From NCBI GenBank assembly GCA_902806395.1, contig CADCWH010000325.1, forward strand, positions 1-7,974: DNA of 7,974 nt, in the 5' to 3' direction. The stretch comes from an uncultured Thermomicrobiales bacterium (GTDB lineage Bacteria > Chloroflexota > Chloroflexia > Thermomicrobiales > UBA6265). The position numbers were made by a program, and so were the translations under genes. Below are positions 1 to 5,729 of the stretch, piece after piece. Below the pieces are notes generated by a model, which saw only the letters and a program-made list of their open reading frames with translations, was not told where the DNA came from and searched no databases. The number at the start of each line of letters is the position of its first letter. Positions within the stretch are counted from its first letter, which is position 1.

Positions 1-129
1 CGTCAAATGGAGCAGCGTCCCGCAGATTCGCGAGGCTTCGAGGGTCGACCCGTCGAGCGCGGCGGTTCCGAGAACCGGCCGGCCGACAGCCGTCGCCGGA
101 CATCGTTCGGTGAGGGCGACGCCGAGTAA
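1..129 (+). CDS. 3' end of a second PNPase-like gene (partial, runs off window start)
   Basis: Frame 1 is open from the first base to a TAA stop at 127-129. It encodes 42 residues identical to residues 774-815 of the PNPase encoded on the opposite strand. The two DNA copies are identical for bases 1-80 and then differ at 81, 84, 87 and 111. All four are third codon positions and silent, and the stop is TAA here and TAG in the full gene. That pattern is what selection on the protein would leave, and it argues against random sequencing error. The reading frame points towards the full pnp gene, so two pnp 3' ends converge. Only the disordered tail is visible, so whether a complete gene lies upstream cannot be decided. 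A fold-back assembly joining two strain haplotypes would look the same. Confidence 0.5.
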   Translation, partial: RQMEQRPADSRGFEGRPVERGGSENRPADSRRRTSFGEGDAE

Positions 130-149
130 AGGACCGCCAAGAACACCTG

Positions 150-174
150 GGGAACCGGGCGACGCCCGGCTCCC
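150..174. terminator. Terminator-like hairpin between the converging pnp ends
   Basis: GGGAACCGGGCG at 150-161 pairs with CGCCCGGCTCCC at 163-174, with one A-C mismatch (154/170). The stem is GC-rich and lies 20 nt past the TAA of the partial copy and 19 nt past the TAG of the full pnp gene. It could serve both strands. Neither side has a clear run of T (GAGATGTTCG on the + side, AGGTGTTCTT on the - side), so intrinsic termination is only a possibility. The hairpin is also the centre of the larger palindrome. Confidence 0.45.
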
Positions 175-192
175 GAGATGTTCGTGGCGGTC

Positions 193-2640
193 CTACTCGG
201 CGTCGCCCTCTCCGAACGATGTCCGGCGACGGCTATCAGCAGGCCGGTTCTCGGAACCGCCGCGCTCGACGGGTCGACCCTCGAAGCCTCGCGAATCTGC
301 GGGACGCTGCTCCATTTGACGTGGGGCGTCGGGAGCGCTGCCGATCATCGGACGTTCTCCGCCCGGGCCCCCACCGTCGCGCATAGACGGTCGGACGTCA
401 CGGCGGGGACCGTCGCCGCCGCGGCCGAAGTCACCCCGTGGCGGACCGCCCGGACCGTCCCGACGCGGACCACGTTCCGGCTTCGGCTCCGGCAGCACGC
501 CAGTGATGGCTGCCCGACGCGATAGGCTGACCTTCCCGTTCGGCGCCACTTCGATCACCATCACGGTGACCTCATCACCCATCTTCAGGACATCCTCGAC
601 CCGGTCAACGCGGACCGCCGGGTCCTCGGTGATCTCGGAGATGTGGACCAGACCGTCTTTGCCCGGGACCAGCTCGATGAAGGCCCCGAATGGCATGATG
701 CTGACGACCTTGCCGGTGTAGGTCTCGCCGCGCTCGATCTTGATCTCCCGGGTCATGCCGGTGATCCGGGCGATCGCCGCCTCGACGCCAGCCGAGTCGG
801 AAGACGAGACCGCCACGGTGCCATCGTCGCTGATGTCGATCTTGGTGCCGGTTTCTTCCTGCAGAGCGCGGATATTCTTCCCGCCGGGACCAATGATCGA
901 GCCGATCTTCTCCGGGTTGACCTTGATCAGCTTCACCATCGGGGCGAAGGGCGACATCGTATCCCGAGGGGCGGAGATCGTCTCGAGCATCTTGGCCAGG
1001 ATGTGCTGCCGGCCAGCGTGGGCCTGCTCCAGGGCCTGCCGCATCACGTCGGCCGTGATGCCCTCGACCTTGATGTCCATCTGGATCGCGGTAATCCCTT
1101 CGGATGTCCCCGCGACCTTGAAGTCCATGTCACCCAGCGCGTCTTCCATCCCCTGGATGTCGGTCAGTACCGTGAACCGTCCTGTCGCAGGGTCGGTGAT
1201 CAGGCCCATCGCTACCCCGGCTACCGGTCGGGTGATCGGCACACCGGCGTCCATCAGGGCCATCGTGCTGCCACAGACGCTGGCCATCGATGTCGAGCCG
1301 TTTGAACTGACAACCTCGGACACGAGGCGGAGGGTGTACGGGAACTCTTCGGCGGATGGGATGACGGACAGCAGGGCCCGCTCGGCGAGGGCTCCGTGGC
1401 CAATGTCGCGACGACTGGCACCCCGCAGACGGCGGACCTCGCCGACGCTGAAGGGCGGGAAATTGTAGTGGTGGATGTACCGCTTCCGGTCCTCGGGACT
1501 GATCGAGTCGAGGCGCTGCTCCTCGGCAGTCGACCCAAGGGTGACCACCGTCATCGCCTGGGTCTGGCCACGGGTGAAGATCGCCGAGCCGTGGGCACGA
1601 GGCAGATAGCCAACCATGGACCAAATCGGCCGCACCTCGGCCGGACCGCGACCGTCCGGTCGCAGGCCTTCGGTGAGGATGTCCTCCCGCACCTCTCGCT
1701 TCAGCAGGCTGTCGAACACGTCACCGACCTGCTTGGCGTTGTACAGCGTCTCGCCGCCCTCTTGCCCAACCAACTGGGAAATGATGGACTGCTTGAGGGC
1801 CTTGGTCGCGGCAGAGCGGGCGGTCTTGTCGGCATTGCGACGGGCGGTCCGGAGGTCGTCGCTCGCTAACTGCTCGACGCGCTCGACCAACGTGGTGTCA
1901 GGGGTGAACACCGTCACCGGCCACTTCTCGACCCCACGGATCTCCCGCAATTGGAGCTGGAGGTCGACGATGCGCTTGATTTCGACGTGAGCGCGGTCGA
2001 AGGCCGCAAGAAGGTCGGACTCCAGCACCTCCTGGGCCTCGCCCTCGACCATCATGATCGCCCCGGCCGTGCCTGCGACCACGATGTCCATGTCCCCCGC
2101 TTCCCGCTGGGCGAAGGTGGGGTTGACGACGAAATCACCGTCGACCCGGCCGATCCGGCACGCGCCGACCGGGCCGTTGAACGGGATCTGGGAGATCGTC
2201 AGCGCGGCCGAAGCGCCGATGATCGAAAGGATGTCTGGGTCATTCTCTTGGTCGGCAGACATAACCGTGTTGATGACCTGCACCTCAGCCCGATACCCCT
2301 TGGGGAACAGGGGCCGCAGCGGCCGGTCGGTCAGGCGAGCCGCGAGGATCGCGGCCTCGGTCGGCCGACCCTCCCGCTTGATGAAGCCGCCCGGGATCTT
2401 CCCGGCGGCGTACATCTTCTCTTCGTAGTCCACCGTCAGGGGAAAGAAGTCCATCCCCTCCTTCGGCTCTCGCTCGCCGACCACGCCGGAGAGCAACATC
2501 GAGTCGCCGTAACGGACCATCACCGACCCGTGGGCCAGTTCCGCCAGCAGGCCGACCTCCAGCGTCAACTGGCGGCCTCCCACGTCGAGACTCAGCGTGG
2601 TGACCTTGTCGCGGATGGCGTCGGGCATCGTCGTGACCAT
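193..2640 (-). CDS. pnp: Polyribonucleotide nucleotidyltransferase (PNPase)
   Basis: Phosphorolytic 3'-5' exoribonuclease that releases nucleoside diphosphates from RNA; in bacteria it acts as a trimer in mRNA decay. The ATG at 2640 gives 815 residues. RNase PH domain 1 is at about 14-145 (FFPLTVDYEEKMYAAGK, then the TDRPLRPLF block). The all-alpha linker is at about 240-320 and RNase PH domain 2 at about 325-555 (HGSAIFTRGQTQ, SSNGSTSMASVCGS). D500, D506 and K508 in the DALGDMDFK block match the catalytic metal-binding residues of E. coli PNPase. The KH domain is at about 565-625 with IIGPGGKNI, and the S1 domain at about 637-708. Residues 717-815 form an extra Arg/Gly/Pro/Asp-rich, probably disordered tail; most bacterial PNPases are about 700-720 residues. 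AGAGGA lies 6 nt before the chosen ATG. An ATG at 2655 with GAGG 8 nt upstream is a reasonable alternative, adding five residues. Confidence 0.97.
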   Translation of the reverse strand: MVTTMPDAIRDKVTTLSLDVGGRQLTLEVGLLAELAHGSVMVRYGDSMLLSGVVGEREPKEGMDFFPLTVDYEEKMYAAGKIPGGFIKREGRPTEAAILAARLTDRPLRPLFPKGYRAEVQVINTVMSADQENDPDILSIIGASAALTISQIPFNGPVGACRIGRVDGDFVVNPTFAQREAGDMDIVVAGTAGAIMMVEGEAQEVLESDLLAAFDRAHVEIKRIVDLQLQLREIRGVEKWPVTVFTPDTTLVERVEQLASDDLRTARRNADKTARSAATKALKQSIISQLVGQEGGETLYNAKQVGDVFDSLLKREVREDILTEGLRPDGRGPAEVRPIWSMVGYLPRAHGSAIFTRGQTQAMTVVTLGSTAEEQRLDSISPEDRKRYIHHYNFPPFSVGEVRRLRGASRRDIGHGALAERALLSVIPSAEEFPYTLRLVSEVVSSNGSTSMASVCGSTMALMDAGVPITRPVAGVAMGLITDPATGRFTVLTDIQGMEDALGDMDFKVAGTSEGITAIQMDIKVEGITADVMRQALEQAHAGRQHILAKMLETISAPRDTMSPFAPMVKLIKVNPEKIGSIIGPGGKNIRALQEETGTKIDISDDGTVAVSSSDSAGVEAAIARITGMTREIKIERGETYTGKVVSIMPFGAFIELVPGKDGLVHISEITEDPAVRVDRVEDVLKMGDEVTVMVIEVAPNGKVSLSRRAAITGVLPEPKPERGPRRDGPGGPPRGDFGRGGDGPRRDVRPSMRDGGGPGGERPMIGSAPDAPRQMEQRPADSRGFEGRPVERGGSENRPADSRRRTSFGEGDAE

Positions 2641-2712
2641 GTGTATCCTCTTCATCTGGGCGACCTCGGGCCGGCCCGTTGGTACGATCGTCAAATGTGA
2701 GAGTGCTGCCGA

Positions 2713-2734
2713 CTGGCGAGTACCGTACCGCCAG
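2713..2734 (-). promoter_or_regulatory. Small hairpin in the pnp leader
   Basis: CTGGCG at 2713-2718 pairs with CGCCAG at 2729-2734. After a bulged A, two further pairs close a five-base loop. It lies about 70 nt upstream of the pnp ATG on the transcribed strand. The CGCCAG arm could pair instead with CTGGCG at 2768-2773, which is itself part of the larger hairpin upstream, so the two structures may be alternatives. Confidence 0.4.
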
Positions 2735-2768
2735 CCGTGACACCGTTTCGGCCAGGCGACCGAGGTAC

Positions 2769-2807
2769 TGGCGCGTGCCGTCGTCCAAGCGACCCCGGCA
2801 CGCGCCA
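2769..2807 (-). promoter_or_regulatory. Strong 12-bp stem-loop in the pnp leader (candidate RNase III or terminator site)
   Basis: TGGCGCGTGCCG at 2769-2780 is the exact reverse complement of CGGCACGCGCCA at 2796-2807, with a 15-base loop that can add an inner GTC/GAC stem. It starts about 130 nt before the pnp ATG. No T-run follows on the transcribed strand, so it looks more like a processing or stabilising element than an intrinsic terminator. Similarly placed hairpins in enterobacterial pnp leaders are cut by RNase III; the analogy is inferred from position only. Confidence 0.55.
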
Positions 2808-2935
2808 ATGCCCCATGTCACCCTGGTCCGGGGTCCCGGTTCACCGCCGGGCCGACCCCCTCTCTCGCGGAGGGCGGATCAGGCACACTGTGTCAGTCGA
2901 GAACGGTTCCCGGCACGCTGTCGCTCCCAACGCCA

Positions 2936-2963
2936 ATGGCCCGGGCGCGAACGCCCAGGCCAT
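2936..2963 (-). terminator. Hairpin downstream of rpsO with a UUCG loop
   Basis: On the transcribed (minus) strand, ATGGCC pairs with GGCCAT, then after one T-G position GGGCG pairs with CGCCC around a TTCG tetraloop. The stem has 11 Watson-Crick pairs, interrupted once by a position that can form a U-G wobble in RNA. It begins about 92 nt after the rpsO stop. It is followed by TTGGCGTTGG, not a U-tract, so it may stabilise or delimit the rpsO 3' end and not terminate efficiently. Confidence 0.45.
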
Positions 2964-3055
2964 CATCAGAGATCTGGTCCCCGACCGCCGGGTACCGAGG
3001 GCGTCGTCCGCACGTTCCGGCACGATCGCAGAGTCGACCAAACTGGACGCCGAAC

Positions 3056-3325
3056 CTACCGTCGGAGACCGAGACGTTGGATCGTCGCCCGGTAGCGCTC
3101 GATGTCCTTGCCGTTGAGGTAGGCGAGGAGCCGACGTCGACGACCCACCAGCTTCAACAGGCCCCGGCGGGAGTGATGGTCCTGCCGGTGCTGGCGAAGG
3201 TGGTCCGTCAGACCGTTGATGCGCTCGGTCAGGAGCGCGATCTGGACTTCCGGCGAGCCGGTATCGGACTCGTGGGTCCGGTAATCCGAGATGATGTCGT
3301 CCTTCTGGACCTTCTGCAACGCCAT
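3056..3325 (-). CDS. rpsO: 30S ribosomal protein S15
   Basis: Primary 16S rRNA-binding protein of the small subunit platform. The product is 89 residues, exactly the usual S15 length. The family signature is present throughout: [19 protein letters not shown] at about 18-36, [19 protein letters not shown] at about 49-67, [10 protein letters not shown], and a terminal LGLRR. The ATG at 3325 is supported by AGGAGG at 3341-3336, 10 nt upstream. A longer open frame reaches 3478 but its extra 51 residues are unlike S15. The gene is first in the minus-strand rpsO-pnp block and faces away from mtnP. Many bacteria autoregulate rpsO through S15 binding its own leader; a short leader hairpin is present here but no specific match is claimed. 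Confidence 0.98.
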   Translation of the reverse strand: MALQKVQKDDIISDYRTHESDTGSPEVQIALLTERINGLTDHLRQHRQDHHSRRGLLKLVGRRRRLLAYLNGKDIERYRATIQRLGLRR

Positions 3326-3347
3326 ACTGGCGAGGCCTCCTGATGTC

Positions 3348-3360
3348 ATCGTCTCACGAT
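3348..3360 (-). promoter_or_regulatory. Short hairpin in the rpsO leader
   Basis: ATCGT and ACGAT form a 5-bp perfect stem with a 3-base loop (GAG on the transcribed strand). It ends 6 nt before the AGGAGG ribosome binding site of rpsO. Its position just ahead of the ribosome site would suit translational control by S15, but rpsO leader structures vary widely between phyla and this stem is short. Confidence 0.3.
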
Positions 3361-3388
3361 AGGCGCAAGAAAAGGTATCCTGATTTCG

Positions 3389-3408
3389 TGCCCGGGCAGT
3401 ATAGCACC
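3389..3408 (-). promoter_or_regulatory. Extended -10 promoter for rpsO-pnp, with overlapping palindrome
   Basis: On the minus strand GGTGCTATACT (3408-3398) contains TG-N-TATACT, an extended -10 element. It predicts a start near 3391 and a leader of about 66 nt. No good -35 box lies 17 nt upstream, which is tolerated when the TG extension is present. The perfect palindrome TGCCCGGGCA (3389-3398) abuts the -10 and covers the expected start site, so it could be an operator. On the + strand the same bases read TATAGC, a weak possible -10 for mtnP. Confidence 0.5.
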
Positions 3409-3497
3409 GGTGGCGACCGCACGCACCTGATCCCGTTCGCCAGTGCGGTCGACGGCTCTCCCCGACCCCTCGATCCACGCGTCACCAGAGGCGACCC

Positions 3498-4394
3498 TTG
3501 GCCCGACCCATGCTCGGAATCATCGGCGGCACCGGTTTCTACGACATGCCCGGCTTGACCGGCCGCCGTGCCGACACGGTGGAGACGCCCTTTGGCAGTC
3601 CGAGTGGTCCAGTCGTGACCGGTGAACTCGATGGCACACCCGTCGCCTTCCTGCCCCGACACGGCGCGGGGCACGCGGTGAATCCCACTGGTCTCCCCTA
3701 TCGTGCCAACGTCTACGCGATGAAGGCCGCTGGGGTAACCCACCTGCTCAGCATCAGTGCCGTCGGCAGTCTTCGGGAGGATATTGCACCGCTCCACCTG
3801 GTCATCCCCGACCAAGTCATCGATCGCACGACTTCCCGCGACCGGTCGTTCTTCGACGCCGGATTGGTGGTCCACATCGGCGTGGCGGAGCCGTATTGTC
3901 CGACCTTACGGCGGGCCATCGTCGGTGCCGCGGCGGAGTTGGACACCATGACCCACGTCGGCGGAACCTACGTCTGCATCGAAGGGCCCCGTTTCTCGAC
4001 CAGGGCGGAATCGGCCCTGCACCGATCGTGGGGTGCCTCCGTCGTCGGGATGACCGCCATGCCGGAGGTGAGCCTCGCCCGCGAGGCCGAACTTTGCTAC
4101 GTGACCGTGGCCCTGGTGACGGACTACGATGTCTGGCACGAATCCGAGGAGCCCGTCACGGTCGAGGTGGTCGGGAGGACGCTGAGGCAGAACGCCGAGT
4201 CGGGTCGAGCGCTCATCGCCTCGTTGCTGGCCGCCGGACTTCCTGACCGCGATTGCCCTTGTCCTGACGCCCTGACGGCGGGCATTTCGACCGACCCCGC
4301 CGCGATCGACACCGCCACCCGCGAACGGTATGCCTTGTTCCTCCGTGATCGCGTCCCGGCGCAGCGGCCAGCGACCCCCGCTGGAGCGGACTGA
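3498..4394 (+). CDS. mtnP: S-methyl-5'-thioadenosine phosphorylase
   Basis: Phosphorolyses methylthioadenosine to adenine and 5-methylthioribose-1-phosphate, feeding methionine and purine salvage; cytoplasmic. The product is 298 residues. The N-terminal LGIIGGTGFYD (6-16) is the phosphate loop. RHG is at 54-56, SAVGSL at 87-92, and the family signature IEGPRFSTRAES at 161-172. GMTAMPE (184-190) is followed by TDYDVW (208-213), whose D209 and D211 sit where family members contact the adenine base. C253 and C255 form a CXC motif like that in archaeal-type MTA phosphorylases. The TTG at 3498 has AGAGG 6 nt upstream; the ATG at 3510 would place that site 18 nt away, so TTG is preferred. It opens the plus-strand operon and ends 6 nt before the SEDS gene. 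A broader purine nucleoside phosphorylase specificity is possible. Confidence 0.93.
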   Translation: MARPMLGIIGGTGFYDMPGLTGRRADTVETPFGSPSGPVVTGELDGTPVAFLPRHGAGHAVNPTGLPYRANVYAMKAAGVTHLLSISAVGSLREDIAPLHLVIPDQVIDRTTSRDRSFFDAGLVVHIGVAEPYCPTLRRAIVGAAAELDTMTHVGGTYVCIEGPRFSTRAESALHRSWGASVVGMTAMPEVSLAREAELCYVTVALVTDYDVWHESEEPVTVEVVGRTLRQNAESGRALIASLLAAGLPDRDCPCPDALTAGISTDPAAIDTATRERYALFLRDRVPAQRPATPAGAD

Positions 4395-4400
4395 CCGGGG

Positions 4401-5729
4401 GTGGTACGCCGGGCACACCGCGCCACGCTCCGGACGACCGAACTCCAGTTGTTGGTTGCCCCCGCGCTCATGATGATCGTGGGGCTACTCACGATCTTCT
4501 TTGCTGGCCGGGGTGAGGTGGACTGGGCATGGACCGACATCTGGGTCAGTCTTGCCTACGTGGGCGCGATGTTCGGGATCAGCCTCTCATTCGGGCTCGT
4601 CGGGTTTCGCGGTGACCAGATGATCCTCCCCGTCGCGCTGACCCTAGCCGGTTTCGGTCTCCTGATGATCCAGCGACTGCAGGCGGACCTCACGGCACTC
4701 GATGAAGGGTACGCCGGCCTGGCCGAACGCCAGTTGCTCTACCTCTCGATCGGCCTTGGGCTGATGTGGGTGACGGTGGTCCTGTTCCGTCACCTGAACG
4801 TGCTGCGCCGGTTCAAATACTCGGCGCTTATGGTCAGCTTGGGCCTGATGGTGGCGACCGTGCTCTTCGGCCGGGAGATCTATGGCGCCAAGCTCTATAT
4901 CAGTATCGGTCCGCTCCAGGCTCAGCCCTCCGAGATCGCCAAGGTGGGACTGGTCCTTTTTCTCGCCGCCTATCTTGAGGACAATCGGGAACTGATGGCT
5001 GGGAGCTATCGCATCGGCCGTCTCAGGCTTCCCCCGCTGCCATACCTCCTCCCCATGGTCCTGATGTGGGCGGCCTGCCTGATGATCTTGGTCGTCCAGA
5101 ACGACCTCGGGACCGCCCTTCTCTTCTTCGGCATCTTCGTCAGCATGCTCTACGTCGCTTCGGGACGGATCGTCTACGTCAGCCTCGCGGCGGTCTCGTT
5201 CATGGGCGCGAGTTGGCTAGCCTATCGACTCTTTGGCCGGATCGGGATCCGGGTCCAGAACTGGTTAGACCCCTGGCAAGACCCACTGGACACCGGACTG
5301 CAGCAAGTCCAATCGGACTATGCGATGGCGGCCGGCGGCATTTTCGGCACCGGCCTCGGCCTCGGCCAACCCTGGCGAATCCCAATCGTCGAGACCGACT
5401 ACGTCTTCTCCCTGATCGGTGAGGAACTCGGAGCAATCGGCACGCTGGGAGTCCTGGCTCTCGTGTTCACCCTGGTCCTCCGGGGTTACGTCGTCGCACT
5501 GACCCGGGCAGATGGATATGCCCGCTACGTGGCGGTCGGTCTCTCGACCATCCTGGGTTTCCAGACCCTGATCATCGTCGGTGGCGTGGTCCGCCTGCTC
5601 CCCCTCACCGGAATCACCCTTCCCTTCATCTCCTATGGCGGGAGTTCGCTCTTGACCAACTTCATCATCGTCGGCCTGCTCTTGCACATCTCGGGGCTGC
5701 CTGCCCGCACTGCCGACGCGCCCGCATGA
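4401..5729 (+). CDS. rodA: RodA/FtsW-family SEDS peptidoglycan glycosyltransferase (RodA-like)
   Basis: Integral membrane enzyme that polymerises lipid II into glycan strands with a class B PBP partner. The product is 442 residues with roughly 11-12 hydrophobic helices. Family blocks: QPSEIAKVGLVLFLAAYL (175-192), QNDLGTALLFF (233-243), VQNWLDPWQDP (285-295) in the large outer loop where SEDS proteins carry their essential Asp, GGIFGTGLGLGQP (312-324), TDYVFSLIGEELG (332-344) and RLLPLTGITLPFISYGGSS (398-416). The wording of these blocks is closest to actinobacterial RodA, but FtsW cannot be excluded from sequence alone. The GTG start follows the mtnP stop by 6 nt, with GGAG about 13 nt upstream, which suggests translational coupling. 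The stop overlaps the next start as ATGA, consistent with equal production of the SEDS-PBP pair. Confidence 0.93.
   Translation: MVRRAHRATLRTTELQLLVAPALMMIVGLLTIFFAGRGEVDWAWTDIWVSLAYVGAMFGISLSFGLVGFRGDQMILPVALTLAGFGLLMIQRLQADLTALDEGYAGLAERQLLYLSIGLGLMWVTVVLFRHLNVLRRFKYSALMVSLGLMVATVLFGREIYGAKLYISIGPLQAQPSEIAKVGLVLFLAAYLEDNRELMAGSYRIGRLRLPPLPYLLPMVLMWAACLMILVVQNDLGTALLFFGIFVSMLYVASGRIVYVSLAAVSFMGASWLAYRLFGRIGIRVQNWLDPWQDPLDTGLQQVQSDYAMAAGGIFGTGLGLGQPWRIPIVETDYVFSLIGEELGAIGTLGVLALVFTLVLRGYVVALTRADGYARYVAVGLSTILGFQTLIIVGGVVRLLPLTGITLPFISYGGSSLLTNFIIVGLLLHISGLPARTADAPA

Larger units (their letters stand above)
1..321. repeat. Long near-perfect inverted repeat (palindrome) centred on base 162
   Basis: Bases 1-161 match the reverse complement of 163-321 with 8 substitutions (81, 84, 87, 111, 140, 146, 149, 154) and a 2-base insertion (AA near 129-130). 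There is a one-base spacer. The outer 80 bp are identical. Four differences are silent within the coding part and four lie in the short intergenic centre. The left end coincides with the window edge, so the repeat may be longer. Palindromes this long with no spacer are generally unstable in living cells, which makes an assembly origin a serious alternative. Confidence 0.95.
2641..3055 (-). other. rpsO-pnp intergenic region with several RNA hairpins
   Basis: These 415 bases contain no convincing gene. A frame open on the minus strand down from 2808 is continuous with pnp but does not resemble PNPase. The region holds three clear inverted repeats, listed separately (2936-2963, 2769-2807, 2713-2734), plus a weaker CCCGG/CCGGG stem at 2835-2851. 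A TTGACG at 2694-2689 on the minus strand resembles a -35 box but no -10 follows at a suitable distance. In E. coli this interval carries an rpsO terminator and the RNase III-processed pnp leader, so an equivalent regulatory role is plausible here. Confidence 0.6.

Noticed and set aside
110..525. Plus-strand ORFs around the palindrome (110-319, 178-525)
   Set aside because: Shadow frames of the inverted repeat and of the pnp tail.
2689..2694. TTGACG as a -35 box for a separate pnp promoter
   Set aside because: No -10-like hexamer occurs 16-18 nt downstream on the minus strand.
740..2700. Long plus-strand ORFs opposite pnp (740-1468, 1396-1869, 1951-2700)
   Set aside because: They are antisense to a confidently identified gene and their products look like the low-complexity reverse reading of GC-rich codons.
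2641..2808. N-terminal extension of PNPase up to 2808
   Set aside because: The 56 extra residues do not resemble PNPase, run through the strong 2769-2807 hairpin, and good ribosome sites lie before the ATGs at 2655 and 2640.
2841..3041. 66-residue minus-strand ORF between rpsO and pnp
   Set aside because: TTG start without a ribosome site, no recognisable domain, and it runs through the 2936-2963 hairpin.
2679..3343. Overlapping plus-strand ORFs across the rpsO-pnp spacer and rpsO
   Set aside because: No domain or consistent ribosome site; partly antisense to rpsO; Arg/Pro-rich composition typical of spurious frames.
3326..3478. Extension of S15 up to 3478
   Set aside because: S15 homology starts at 3325 with an AGGAGG site, and the extension crosses the predicted promoter.
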